A DNA stretch of 64,000 nt, taken from Microstegium vimineum (taxonomy: Eukaryota; Streptophyta; Magnoliopsida; Poales; Poaceae). Of this stretch, positions 10,956-22,600 are shown piece after piece; position 1 is the first letter of the stretch, and the number at the start of each line of letters is the position of its first letter. Where the stretch lies: NCBI GenBank assembly GCA_022036555.1, contig CM039119.1, positions 27,183,694 to 27,247,693 on the forward strand, written 5' to 3'. The notes under the pieces were generated by a model. The model saw nothing but the letters and a program-made list of their open reading frames with translations. It was not told the DNA's origin and made no database searches. Position numbers and translations under genes: made by a program.

Positions 10956-11372
10956 TGTGCCCGAGGGCTATAGAATAAAATAAATCCAATCAAAAACAAA
11001 CCAATTTTATCTTATTCTACTTTTTACCGAAATTTACCTTTTTGTATTAGTTTTAGCTTATCAACGAGTTCTTCAAGCTTCGACGGGCTGCATCATCTTG
11101 ATCTCTGTCAAACCCTTGCAAGTTCCACGTGGGAGTACCTCTGAGCTTTGGCATTCCGGGCGCATCGCTGTTTGCCTCGTTCAGCTCTGCTCTAGTTATC
11201 TTTGATCAATCTGAGCCTTGACGTCCGGGCGCATCGTTGTCGTCTCGTTCAGTTTGTTCTAGTTATCATCTTTGTCGATTGATTGGTCAAATCGACTAGC
11301 ACGCCTCCGGAATACCGAGCTTTGGGTAATAGCCCAAGGTGTTCGCAAATACTGACGCTTTTTGTGTCAACA

Positions 11373-12366
11373 CATTCCAATTGGGGTTTTGTATGCAGTC
11401 CGGTAGGCCCAGAGTGCATCAGGTAACTTGTCCTTCCATGTTGTTCCCATCTCATTCACTGTTTTCTGAAGAATATTCTTGATTTGTTTGTTTGAGGTTT
11501 CTGCTTCGCCACTTGTCTGAGGATGATAAGGTGTAGCGACGTTTGTGGCGGATCCCATGCCTCACTAGATACCCATGCCTCGCTAGATACTGTTCAAATC
11601 ATTTGTCGATGAAATGTGATCCTCCATCACTTATTACTATTCTGGGGACTCCAAATCTTGGAAAGATAGTTTCTTCAAACATCCTCTTTGAGTTCACGTT
11701 GTCAGCATGTTTGCATGGTAATGCTTCCACCCACTTGGAGACGTAGTCAACTGCCACCAAGATATACTCACATTTCTTTGATGGGGGGAATGGTCCCATA
11801 TAGTCGATTCCCCAAACATCAAAGAGTTCTATCTATAAATTGCTGGTGAGTGGCATGGCATCCCTTGAGTTTATGTTGCCGTGTCTTTGGCATGGCCCGC
11901 ATCTCCTGATAAATTCTTTAGTGTCCTCATACATTGCCGGCCAATAGAATCTACACTGCCAAATTTTTGCATGTGTGCGGAATGCTCCATAATGGCCTCC
12001 ATATGGTGATGAGTGGCATCTTTCAATGATCTTCATTCCTTCTTCAATGGTCACACATCTCCTGAGGAAGCCATCAGAGCATACTCGGAAGAGGAATGAC
12101 TCATCCCATATGTGTGAACGACTCTCTTGAATAAGCTTTCTTTTGTTCCCTCCTGGTGGTACATATCCTGAAACCATAAAATTAACAATATCTGCATACC
12201 AGGGGTCAGATCTATTGATCCCGTAGAGCATGTCGTCCCGGAGTGAATCATCAATGGGTAGTTCCTGCGGATTCTTAAAATACATTCTAGACAAGTGATT
12301 TGCAACAAGATTGTCTACTCCTTTTCTATCTTTTATTTCTAAGTCAAATTCTTGGAGCAGAAGCAT
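11373..12366 (-). pseudogene. Athila integrase (element A), truncated
   Basis: The minus-strand frames encode the end of RNase H, then an H-H-C-C zinc domain (ERCHSSPYGGHYGAF ... CGPCQRHGN), then the catalytic core with AVDYVSKWVEALP (first Asp) and ISDGGSHF (second Asp). The core ends abruptly after KTPIGM, where the G2 LTR is inserted, so the rest of the core and the C-terminal domain are absent. TAG at 11,835-11,833 interrupts the frame where glutamine is expected. The wording of these motifs is characteristic of the Athila branch of plant Ty3/gypsy elements. Integrase would insert the element's cDNA; this copy cannot work. Confidence 0.88.
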
Positions 12367-13505
12367 CCATCTTATTAAGCGAGGTTTAGCATCTTTTTAG
12401 TGAGCAAATACTTTAAAGCAGCTTGATCAGAATAAACAATTACTTTGGCTCCTACTAAATAAGATCTAAATTTGTTTATAGCGAAAACAACAGCCAGGAG
12501 CTCTTTTTCAGTGGTTGCATAATTAAGTTGAGGTCCTGTCAAAGTTTTACTGGCATAAGCTATTGCATGATGCTTTTTAACTTTAGTTTGTCCCAAAACT
12601 GCCCCCACAGCATAATCACTAGCATCACACATAATTTCAAAAGGTAAAGACCAATCAGGGGGTTGAATGATTGGTGCAGAGATGAGTGTTGTCTTTAACA
12701 ATTCAAAAGCTTTTAAACAAGCATCATCAAATTCGAAAGGAGCATCTTTGGCTAGCAAAAGAGTTAATGGTCTAGAAATAAAGGAAAAATCTTTTATGAA
12801 TCTTCTATAAAAACCAGCATGACCAAGAAAACTTCTTATTCCTTTCACATTTATAGGCGGATGTAACTGTTCAATTACTTCAATTTTAGCTTTGTCTACC
12901 TCAATGCCTCTTTCAGATGTTAGATGTCCTAGCACTATTCCTTCTTTGACCATAAAATGACATTTCTCCCAATTAAGGACTAAATGTTTTTCTTCACATC
13001 TTTGCAAAACCTTTTCTAAATTTTCAAGACAATTATCAAAAGTTTTTCCATAAACAGAGAAATCATCCATGAAAACTTCCATAATATCTTCAATCATGTC
13101 AGAAAATATAGACATCATGCATCTTTGAAAAGAAGCTGGAGCATTACATATCCCAAAAGACATTCTACGATACGCATAAGTTCCATAGGGGCATGTAAAG
13201 GTGGTTTTGCTTTGGTCATCAGGATGGATCGGGATTTGGTGATACCCTGAATATCCATCTAAGAAACGGAAGAAAGAGTGGTTGGCTAACCGCTCTAACA
13301 TCTCATCTATAAAAGGTAAAGGAAAGTGATCCTTTTTTGGAGCTTTGTTCAGCTTTCTGTAATCTATACACTTCTGCCATCCTATGATGGTGCGTTGAGG
13401 AATCAGCTCATTCTTATTTGTGACAATAGTCATGCCTCCCTTCTTAGGCACAACTTGCACTGGACTTACCCACTCACTATGCGGCACGGGATATAATCCC
13501 TGCAT
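12367..13505 (-). pseudogene. Athila reverse transcriptase - RNase H (element A)
   Basis: The frame includes CIDYRKLNKAPKKDHFPLPF, the polymerase active site FMDDFSVYG, GHAGFYRRFIKDFS, the RNase H start IMCDASDYAVGAVLGQ and TEKELLAVVFAINKFRSYL. Catalytic aspartates of both domains are visible. The frame is broken at both ends: a 2-bp loss near 13,497 separates it from the upstream part, and a 1-bp loss near 12,393 (LLTKK) shifts it before the integrase. Otherwise it is long and open, so the element is old but not ancient. It belongs to the same polyprotein as its neighbours. Confidence 0.9.
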
Positions 13506-14007
13506 GCAGCAACTTTAAAACTTCTTTTTTAACTACCTCTCTCATCGCGTTGTTAAGTCTTCGTTGGAGCTCTCGAGAAGGTGAAACAGAAGGATCTGTA
13601 GGAATGCGATGAGTGCATATTAAAGGATTGGTTCCAGTGAGATCTTGGAGTGAGTAACCAAAGGCTGAACGATGTCTTTCTAGAATAGCCATCAAGTGCA
13701 GAGTTTGCTCCTGAGTGAGTTTATCACTTATGATTATAGGAGACTCTGGATCATTATGGAGGAAAGCATACGTAATACCGGGTGGTAGAGGTTTAAGCTC
13801 TACAGGAGGTCTAGGCGTTTCTGCAAACTCGTCTAAGGGTTCAGGTTCAGAAGGATCAGCTTCTTCTTCTATGAAGAAAGGAGCATCTTCTTCCAAATCT
13901 GGTTCATTGAAAAGCTCTAGAGAAGTAGTTTTTACTTCCTCCATAGGATCAGGCAAAAGATAAGATTCAGTTTTGTTGTTCAAAGAATGAGAGATTGTCA
14001 TTGGGAT
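13477..14007 (-). pseudogene. Athila protease-RT connector and RT N-terminus (element A)
   Basis: The acidic connector (FFIEEEADPSEPEPLDEF) is followed by the N-terminal RT region with IISDKLTQEQTLHLMAILERHRSAFGYS and LNNAMREVVKKEVLKLLHAGII. The frame stops at 13,477 through a small deletion. A TAA just upstream, at about 14,008, separates it from the protease where an uninterrupted polyprotein is expected. Confidence 0.8.
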
Positions 14008-14400
14008 TTAAAAACTCTTTCCAAAGGAAATGTTTAGTTTCCCATTTTGGCCTTCATAAAGAAGTCTTCTAAAAGGTTGTCCTATCAAAAGGTCGTGGTC
14101 CCATGTATCAAAGATATAAAAGTTCAAACGAACCATGGCACCATCTACCATAATGGGTAAGACATGTAAAATACCAAGACTAGGGACTATATGTCCGTCA
14201 AGATTCTTCATGAGCTTTGTTGTTGGGGTTAAAGTCACATTGCCCAATAATTCATGCGCAAGTGATTTAGACATGATATTGATCCCCACAACAGGATTAT
14301 AGAGAGCATCAAAATGATCTGAATTGAATGTACAACATATTGGAATAGAAGGTGAATCCAGACAGATCACATCAGAGGAAAGTTCTAATTCCTCTAACAA
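14008..14400 (-). pseudogene. Athila aspartic protease region (element A)
   Basis: The translated segment has the shape of a retroviral-type pepsin-like protease: ALYNPVVGINIMSKSLAHELL, then IFDTWDHDLLIGQPFRRLL, which is the common second half (LLIGQPF). The usual catalytic Asp-Ser/Thr/Ala-Gly is not seen. An Asn codon (14,298-14,296) stands where Asp would be expected. One G-to-A change would explain this. Confidence 0.65.
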
Positions 14401-14769
14401 TTTGCTACTATGATTGATACAAGCTCTCTAAAAATGCTTCTGTTTGGCATTTGGTGTATATGGTTGCTAGAGTGATGATCTTGGGGTTTTGAAAAAGAAA
14501 AGTAAGTTGAAATGTTTCTGAAATCAGTGAAAAGATCAGGATCTATATCTAAGATGAAATTAGGTGGTGGAATTTCTTCCATTTTAGGCTCAGAACTTGG
14601 GATAGCTGAAGTAGATGTTGGATCTGGCAAGGTACTGTATTTAGCTTCGTGAGTTTCTTCATGGAGGGTATTATCCAACTCAGCATCTAGGATTCTATCT
14701 AAGGTTGATTTTTCTTTTATGGATGGCATGTGAAAGAAAGAACCTCCAGATGTGGTGTTTAGCAACTCT
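14394..14769 (-). pseudogene. Linker region between gag and protease (element A)
   Basis: This low-complexity, Ser/Pro/Glu-rich minus-strand frame (HMPSIKEKSTLDRILDAEL ... PPPNFILDIDPDLF) lies between gag and protease of the same element. Frameshifts at both ends (near 14,785 and 14,415) separate it from its neighbours. No catalytic motif is visible. It is the variable part of the Athila polyprotein. Confidence 0.6.
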
Positions 14770-15312
14770 CTATCCTTTTTTACGAAGACCTTTGTAAAAA
14801 TGTTGAAGAAGAACGGGGCCTTTGATGTTAAGGTGTGGACCTGATTCTAAAAGCTCAAGAAAACATTTCCTAGAGTAAGCCAAAGATTCGTTCTCTTCTT
14901 GATTGAAGGTTAGAACCTTGACTCTAAGGTCGACAATTTGGGTGATGGGATAGAAATCTAGACAGAAGTTGGAGCGCAAAACTCCCCAATCTCCTTGTTG
15001 TTGGCTTACCTTCTGATTATACCATTGTTTAGTTCTTCCTTTTAAAGAAAAAGGAAAAAGCTTCCAACGTAAAGTTTTATCAGATAGGCCTTCTATGCGA
15101 AGACAATCACATGTTAGCTCAAAATCTCGAATATGAAGGTAAGGATTTTCGTCTTCCTTTCCTGAAAAGGATAGGCTTTGAATCATTGCAATCAACCGTG
15201 GACTCAACCTAAACTGGGGAGTTTGGATAGGCTGTGATGACTCCCATGGTAATAGGTCGGTCTCCGTGGGTGCAGAAAATTGATAGATAGGTGTGGAATT
15301 TAGATTTTCCAT
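14770..15312 (-). pseudogene. Athila gag (element A)
   Basis: The probable start is the ATG at 15,312, giving MENLNSTPIYQF. The capsid-type gag domain follows: NPYLHIRDFELTCDCLRIEGL, LRWKLFPFSLKGRTKQWYNQ, FYPITQIVDLRVKVLTFNQEENESL and LLQHFYKGL. These are the classic plant retrotransposon gag (Retrotrans_gag) blocks. The frame ends early through an extra A in a run near 14,785. The PBS and 5' LTR lie just upstream, as expected. Confidence 0.85.
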
Positions 15313-15355
15313 AAGGATAGAAAAGGTAAGAAATAATGAAATTGAAAAAGATAAA

Positions 15356-15371
15356 AGGCGCCAGAAATGCT
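15356..15371 (-). other. Primer-binding site of element A
   Basis: On the minus strand the LTR end (ATATCAACA) is followed by AGCATTTCTGGCGCC. The TGGCGCC core is the type seen in Athila-group elements. The same site follows the W LTR at 49,551-49,566. Confidence 0.7.
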
Positions 15372-16637
15372 TGTTGATATTTGTTAACGCAGACAGAGAA
15401 ATCACTAGGAAGTAATCCGCAAGCGCACGGATACCGGTGAGCACTTCACCTGGGAGATAGTCCAGAGTATCGTTATTTGTTTTTCCGCGGGGAGAAAGGG
15501 TGCATCTGACTAACCAAATATACGCTATTAACCCTTAGGCTACAAACAAGGTGATCTTGATATGAGCGATTAGAGAAGATTGCGATTGTAGTCTCGTTCT
15601 AGTCTATATAAGATATGAGCTATTATTCTATTGGGGAGAACCGTCGTGATAAGAGACACCTCAGAGGATGCTTAACACACGGCCTATGAAACCCTACCGG
15701 TCCTTCTAACGGGATTGTGGGTTCCAAAGGTATCTACGGAATTGTCACTTTCCAAGCTACTACCACAGATCTGGCTAGATAGGGGATATCTATGAGTATC
15801 TTAGCCTAAACACCATGTTTACGCTAGAGATGATTACCCTACTCTCTACGCGAAGAGAATAAAGTAAACTCACAAACCAAAGAATAATAAACAGGGAACT
15901 TACTAGAATTAGAAGTCGAATTACCGAAGAAATCCTAGGAGCAAGCCTCGGGTTAGGAGTCTTGATCCCGTCGATACAAACTGGAGAGGAGACACCGACA
16001 AGCCGGGCTTCCTCCAATCCACACCTCCACTCTAACTCTCTCAATCTAGAAGAGTAAACTCTAATCTCACATAGAAATTAAGGATAGTTTCTCTTGAATG
16101 CTAAGCCCTAGAGAATAGACCCGTGAGGGATCTTCTCTGGCGAATCCTCTCTGGAAAATATGTAAATGAATAATGAATTGCCTTTAGCTAGGGGGCAGGG
16201 GTCCTCCTTATATAGCCCCCTCAAATGATCGTCAGCCGTCGGATCAAACCGACCTTAATAGAGGGTTTATATTAAACCTCAAAGGCGGTGGAACCCTAAT
16301 CCACGAAGCAGGCTGTGATTGGCCACAGGCCTTGGGCGGCCGCCCTAAGGGGGAGGGCGCCCGCCCTACCCTAGTGACAGGTGCGCCTCTCCTTCCTCGG
16401 GGGTGGTTCTGGAGTCTTCTAGATTACTCTTTTTCGTACGGAGGTGTTATGTGTCTATGTAATCCTTACATGTGGGCCTATTTTGCTATTTTGCAGTTGT
16501 CTCCCTGTAGAAACAGATAAACACCAAAACTCGTGGAATTCTATCAGTTAAAACCCTATGTCTAGGTGGGGTGTTGCAAATATATCCTTTCTTCTGCTTA
16601 GTTGACACTTAGAATTGATACTTAAGAGGTGTCAACA
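15372..16637 (-). mobile_element. 5' LTR of Athila element A (1,266 bp)
   Basis: Read on the minus strand it begins TGTTGACACCTC at 16,637 and ends ATCAACA at 15,372. It is the inverted counterpart of the LTR at 16,765-18,017 over its whole length. It has a TATATAAG at 16,214-16,207. Self-complementary GC motifs (GGGCGGCCGCCC at 16,334-16,345 and near-palindromic GGGCGCCCGCCC at 16,355-16,366) lie about 120-160 bp upstream of the TATA box. PBS and gag follow. Confidence 0.9.
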
Positions 16638-16764
16638 ATATGGTAACTAAACTCCCACAGTACAGGTATAAAAGGAACTTTCTGCTATTGATGTCTAAAC
16701 CTTAAGCTTATGTTTTAACCATCCTTTTCTCGAGGATGAGTAAAATCCTAAGTATGGGGGAGCT
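16638..16764 (+). mobile_element. 3' internal end and polypurine tract of a plus-strand Athila element
   Basis: These 127 bp end in AAGTATGGGGGAGCT, a typical Athila polypurine tract directly before an LTR start. Element A inserted here, so the rest of the plus-strand element is on the far side of A, beyond the window. Confidence 0.75.
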
Positions 16765-18017
16765 TGTTGACACCTCTTAAGTATCAATTTCAAGTGTCAA
16801 CTAAGCAAAAGAAAGCATATATTTGCAACACACTACCTAGCTATAGGGTTTTAACTAACAGAATTCCACAAGTTTTGGTGTTTATCTGTTTCTGCAAGGA
16901 GACAACTGCAAAATAGCAAAAAATGCCCACAGGTAAGGATTACATAGACATATAACACCTTCGTATGAAAAAGAGCAATCTAGAAGACTCCAGAACCAAC
17001 CCCCAGGAAGGAGGGGCCCACCTGTCAGCAAGGTAGGGCGGGCACCCTGCCCCCTAGGGCGGCCGCCTAAGGCCAAGGGCCAATGAGGCTCCGCCTCGTG
17101 GATTAGGGTTCCACTGCCTTTGAGGATCAATCTAACCCCTCCATTAAGGTTGGTTTGATCCGACGGCTGACCTTCATTTGAGGGGCCTATATAAGGAGGA
17201 CCCCTGCCCCCTGGCAAAAGGCAATCCATTATTCATTTTCATATTTTCCAGAGAGGATCCCTTATGGATCTATTCTCTAGGGCTTAGCATTCAAGAGAAA
17301 CTATCCATAGTTTCTATGTGAGATTAGAGTTTACTCTTCTAGATTGAGAGAGTTAGAGTGGAGGTGTGGATTGGAGGAAGCCCGGCCTGTCGGTGTCTCC
17401 TCTCCAGTTTGTATCTATGGGATCAAGTCTCCTAACCGAGGCTTGCTCCTAGGATTTCTTTGGTATTTCGACTTCTAATTCTAGTAAGTTCTCTGTTTTA
17501 TTATTCTTTGGTTTGCGAGTTTACTTTATTCTCTTCGCGTAGAGAGTAGGGTAATCATCTCTAGCGTAAACATGGTGTTTGGGCTAAGATACTCATAGAT
17601 ATCACCTGTCTAGTCGGACTTGTGGTAGTAGCTCGAAACATGACAATTCCGTAGATACCTTTGGATTCCACAATCCCGTTAGAAGGATTTGGTAGGTTTT
17701 ATAGGCTGCATGCTAAGCATCCTCTGTGGTGTCTCTTATCTCGACGGTTCTCCCCAATAGAATAATAACACATATCTTATATAGACTAGAACGAGAGTGC
17801 TGTCACGGTCTTCTCTAATCGCTCATATCAAGATCACCTTGTTTGTAGCCTAAAGGTTAATAGCAATAGATTTGGTTAGTCAGATGAACCCTTTCTCCCT
17901 GTGGAAAAACAAATTACGATACTCTGGATAATCTCCCTGGTGAAGTGCTCACTGGTATTCGTGCGCTTGAGGATTATTTCCCAATGATTCTTCTGTCCGC
18001 GTTAACAAATATCAACA
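16765..18017 (+). mobile_element. 3' LTR of the plus-strand Athila element (1,253 bp)
   Basis: It begins TGTTGACACCTC and ends ATATCAACA. It has TATATAAG at 17,188-17,195 and a GGCGGCCGCC palindrome at 17,058-17,067. It is followed directly by the RNase H gene of element T at 18,018, so this Athila element inserted into T. GCAAG (18,018-18,022) is the expected target duplication, but its partner is outside the window. Confidence 0.9.
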
Positions 18018-18700
18018 GCAAGTGGTAAGCACCATCCTCGTCTTAGAAAGAGAAAAGGAAGGGCACACACTGAGAGTGCAAAGGCCCGTTTATTTCGTAA
18101 GCAAAGTGCTGAGCGAATCAAAAACTCGGTACTCTCATTTGCAGGAACTGGTATATGCGGTAGTCATGACCAAAATAAAGCTATTACACTACTTTGGGTC
18201 CCATGAAATAACAGTTGTAAGCAATGCCCGTTGGGCGAAGTGATCCTGAACAGAGACGCCACCCACCGGATAGCCAAATGGGCGCTAGAGCTGATGAACA
18301 AGAACATTTCCTACGCCCCACGAAGCGCCATCAAATCGCAAGTCCTATCTGACTTCATCGCAGAATGGATGAATGCGACACTCACCACCCCACCTGTGGA
18401 GCAGGAGTACTAGGTCCTATACTTCGACGGGTATCTCATGAAGATTGGCGCAGGCGCAGTGATTGTCCTGCTTTCACCCCGTGGGGTGACGATGAACTAC
18501 ATGGTACGCTTGCATTTCCTGGCGTCTAAGAATGAGGCAGAGTACGAATCCCTGCTCAACGGGTTGTGGATTGCGATTGACCTAGGCATTCGACGGCTCC
18601 ATGACCATGGTGACTCTCAGCTACTAGTTAACCAGGTCATGAAACAACCCAACTGCATCGACCCCGCATGGTAGCCTATTGTCAAGAAGTATGAAAACTC
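18018..18700 (+). pseudogene. Tat-lineage RNase H region with second (archaeal-type) RNase H, element T
   Basis: The first part encodes the RT-linked RNase H tail (RPVYFVSKVLSESKTRYSHLQ). After a connector comes a second RNase H-like domain: YFDGYLMKIGAGAVIVLLSP (Asp), KNEAEYESLLNGLW (Glu) and HGDSQLLVNQVM (Asp). An additional RNase H of this type is a hallmark of the Tat lineage of plant Ty3/gypsy elements. Frames change at about 18,240 and stop at 18,412 and 18,672, so the copy is inactive. The RT core is missing because the Athila LTR is inserted immediately upstream. Confidence 0.82.
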
Positions 18701-19691
18701 GAGCCAAAATTCGATGGCCTCGAGCTCAACCATGTACCATGACAACAGAACAAAGAGACTGACACGCTAGCCAGAGGGGGCCTCGGGGCGAGAACCCGCT
18801 CCCCCTGGGGTATTCGCGAATGATCAACCGAAACCATCCATCAGCGTCGGAAAATCAGAGACCTCCAGCTCTCCCGACACGAACTCCTCAGTGGTCTCCG
18901 GGCCACCGGAGCCTCTACAACCCATACCAATGAAATGATGGAGGCGATGAACTTAGAGTGGGAGGAGACAGTGTCAGAAGAGGGAGACTGGAGAAAGCCA
19001 TATATGGACCGTCTAGCGAAAGGCGAGCTCCCCTCTAACCAGGTGGAAGCTAGACGACTCGCCCGATGGGCCAAGACATTCATTCTTGTCGATGACAGGC
19101 TCTATAAACAAAGCGCAACAGGCATCCTACAACGTTGCATCCCAACCGAGCAGGTTATAGGATATCCACTAGGGAGCTTGGGGGCATCACGCCGGAGCCA
19201 AAACCCTTGTAGGAAATGCGTTCCGACAGGGTTTCTACTGGCCAACGGCCATAGCCGACGCGCAAGCATTAGTCCGCGCCCGTGAAGGCTGCCAGTTCTT
19301 CGCTATGCAAATCCACATGCATGCTCAGGCACTCCAAACCATCCCCCTTATGTGGTCGTTCACGGTTTGGGGACTCGACATGGTCGAACAATTCGAGAAA
19401 GCACCCGGGGGCTACACCCAGCTACTGGTCGCTATAGACAAGTTCACTAAATGGATCAAGGTGCGCCCCATCACTAACGTTAGGGCTAAGGAAACCGTCA
19501 ATTTTTCACTAACATCATCCAACGGTTCAGAGCCCCTAACACCATCATCACCGATAACGGAACGAATTTCACCACGAATGAGTTCCTGGAGTGGTGTGAC
19601 GAGCACTACATACGGGTTAGCTGGGCCTCTGTCGCGCACCCAGAATACGTGCGGGTGCAACATGCTAACGGGCTCATCCTACAAGGGATAA
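18701..19691 (+). pseudogene. Tat integrase N-terminal and core part, element T
   Basis: After degraded linker sequence the frames give DWRKPYMDRLAKGELP, a zinc-domain region (HHAGAKTLVGNAFRQGFYWPTA ... CQFFA) and the core with WGLDMVEQF, AIDKFTKWIKVRP and ITDNGTNFTTNEF, which carry the first two catalytic aspartates. Frameshifts occur near 19,180 and 19,500. The gene is cut at 19,691 by solo LTR K1 and resumes in frame at 24,611, because the duplicated target GATAA flanks the insertion. Confidence 0.85.
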
Positions 19692-22600
19692 TGTAACACC
19701 CTAGGTGTTAAGCTTGCATTGCATGTCATTTCATGAGCATGAGTACAAGCATCATTGGATCTATGCATTCATAATATCACATTAAATGATAACCCTTGTA
19801 ATCACCTTGTTCTTTGCATATGTATGTGTTAACCTACATCTAGCTTTGAGTGAGTTATGCATGTATAACCAAGTGCTTGATGTTTTGATCACTAATAAAC
19901 ACCTAGGCATACTTAGGAATGCAAATGAAATCATGTTCATGTGTATGATCATGTCAAGTTAGGCTTGCTAGGGTTTAAGCTTATATGTTGACCCTAGGAA
20001 CCCTTTTCTTTGACAACAAATCAACCTTGCTAATGACTGTGCACGACAGTGGGGGCTCAAGCAAAGTTGTAGAGAATTTTATAAGGAACAAACTTTGTTT
20101 AACCACCAAAATTTGATTTGGACCCTAACATGCTCTAATTGGCCAATTAAGGCAGAATTAGGGGTTGTTTTTGGATTCAAATTTTGCCTAAGTCATAAGC
20201 TGACTTTCAATTTCAAAGTTGCCCTGTTTGAATGCTTGTAGTTTGAAATATAGGCACTTTTAGCTCAAGCAAGTTACATCATAGTTGGAGTTCAACTATA
20301 GCTCTAACTAGTAGTGTAATTGGTTGAACCTAGTATGCAGTGGTTAGAGAGTTAATCACTCGGCAAAACACGCTGTCAGTCGCCGTTTGATCGAGTTTCA
20401 CAGCAGGAGGCAGAGCCTGCGCCTTTCGGTGATGGCCGACCGGGTCAGGCCCCGCGCATCACGTGGTGGTCATACATCGGCGATCACTCCGCACCGGCCG
20501 CAAGTTGGACGCCTGCACACTCCACTGGCCGCTCCCAAGTGCTCACTCTCTCCCTCTCCTCTTTGCTTCACGCACGAACAGAGCCGAGCGCCATTGGCAA
20601 CCACCGAGCTCACGCTGCCGTCGCTGAGCTTCACCGCACCACACACTACCGCATTGCTCGCCAAAACACAGCCACAGCATCGCCGCATTGCTCGCCAAAA
20701 CACAGCCACATCACCGCCTTGCTCAGCTACACCTTTTGCATGAGTTGGTTGAAGCGCTAACGCCATAGGTAAGCTAGAACATGCTTTGCCGCAAGCGCCA
20801 TGGCTGCGGGACCTCCGCCGCAGACAGCGCCGCCGTGGCCAGCCATATCCAGCGCCTCTCCCTCTCTTCTAGCTCATGTACACGGTAGCTTAGAGGTCGT
20901 AGAAGCTCACCGTGGAGCTGGTTAAAGCCGTTAGGGTTAGGGTTCACCAGAAGGGGATCTCCGCCGCGCGCAAGCATTCGGCACCCGCAACGCCAGCGAG
21001 GGTCGCGCTGAGTCTTCCAGTGCCCCTCGGGCTCGTCGGAGTAGCGTTTGGGTTAGCCTAGGAACACATGCACTTGTTGCTGGAGTCGGTTGAAGCGACT
21101 ACGCCTTGCCGGCGCCAGAACAGAAGAGTTGCACCGCCGTGAACTCACCGTCGTGCCGCTGTGCATGTGGCCGAGCTCACCGGCGATTGCTCGTAGCCTT
21201 GATTCGGGCTCAATTGATCCGTTAAGGTTCGGTGTAGGTGATGCCTGCGCTAGATGGAGTCATGAAGGCCTGTGATGGCCGGCGTAAGCATCGTAGTGTC
21301 GTCGTGCCGCCATGGACGCCGTTGAGCTTGCTCCGGTGGTCGTGGGGTACAACCAAGTAGATGAGTCAATGTGGCAGGTGAAGGGTAACAAGACTGTGGA
21401 GTCGTTTGAACCTGAAACCTCACTGCCGTTGAGAGGCCGTCTATTGAGCACCTTATGTGCTCGCGGCTGTGGGAAAGAAGGCTGACTAGTGGGTCCCACC
21501 TGTCATAGACAGTGTGTGGTGTTTTCTAGTTTTGTTGGCTAAATTTGAAAATGCATAACTAATTTTAGAAAAATGCAAATAACGTGGAATAAATTATGTT
21601 AGCTTTTTCATGAATTTATCTATACATGAAAAATATAATATGACATGTTGTTACTGTTATTATATGTTGATTAATGAAAAATGGACAACAAGCTCTTTAT
21701 GTCTATAATGACTTGTTTATTTCATAACTGGAGTTTGGTGTATGCTAAAATTGTGATTATTGTTGTGTTAAGTTTCTCTTAGCATGCACTTCCATGAAAA
21801 ATGTTTAAGTACCAGTAAGCTCCTTTTTAATGGCATGTTGTAACTAATTTGGTTCAATGCTTATTTATTGAATGCAATCTTGTTTTATTTGTTAAGTGAG
21901 ATATATGGATGTGCTAGGCTCGGTAATTTTTGTACCAGTACTACTTGCTTTTTCTGAACTAAGAAAAATATGAAATCTGTTGTTTCACATATTTCAAATT
22001 GTTTAAGTAATTTATGTATAAAACATGCTTGTTTTCTCATCACTAGCAAAGTAGTGGCCTTAACCACTTTAAAAATATGCTTTCTGTTGATACTGTGAAT
22101 ATCAAAGGGATAGCTAATTATGTAAACTGGCTTGTCTAATTTTATCATAATTTTTGGAGTGATGGTTGAAGCTATACAACTGTTCTAAATGATTGTGTGA
22201 ATCTGTTGCTCAGCTGAAACCTATTTCTTTGCTTGAATTGTTTGGGCTACATTTAAATATTTTCAACAGTTGATACAATTGGCAATGTTGTAGATCACTT
22301 ATTAATCTATCTTGTGTTAAATTTTCATTGCCATAACTTGTTTAGTTTAGCTTGTGTGTATTTTACAAGTTTAGTGTTTTTCCTGTTTTTTCCTGTTTTT
22401 ACCAAACAGCTTTGCTTGAAGTAACTGTTAGACTAATTTAAAGTTGGAACTAGCTAGAGAGTATCTGGAATGGTTTGTAACAAATTTCATAAGCTTTCTA
22501 GAAAGTCTAAGTTTGTAATTTTTGGTTTCGTGTAGCTCCTACTGTAGTGTTTTCTTTCAGCTGTTGTTTGGAGTGTTTTGTATACCATGTGTAGCATAAG

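Larger units (their letters stand above)
10261..11372 (+). mobile_element. 3' LTR of copy G2 (1,112 bp)
   Basis: The LTR starts TGTTGACACC and ends GTGTCAACA. It matches the 5' LTR of copy G3 (34,982-36,155) along its length. It has a TATAAATA at 10,948-10,955 and an AATAAA-type signal about 35 bp further on. It abuts the Athila integrase gene directly, so G2 inserted into element A. The candidate target duplication CATTC (11,373-11,377) cannot be confirmed because the other end is outside the window. Confidence 0.9.

Noticed and set aside
20387..20977. Overlapping frames in the GC-rich part of K1, and their counterparts at 60,688-61,137 in K2
   Set aside because: The frames are not conserved between K1 and K2 and have no domain. 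GC-rich LTR sequence gives chance frames.
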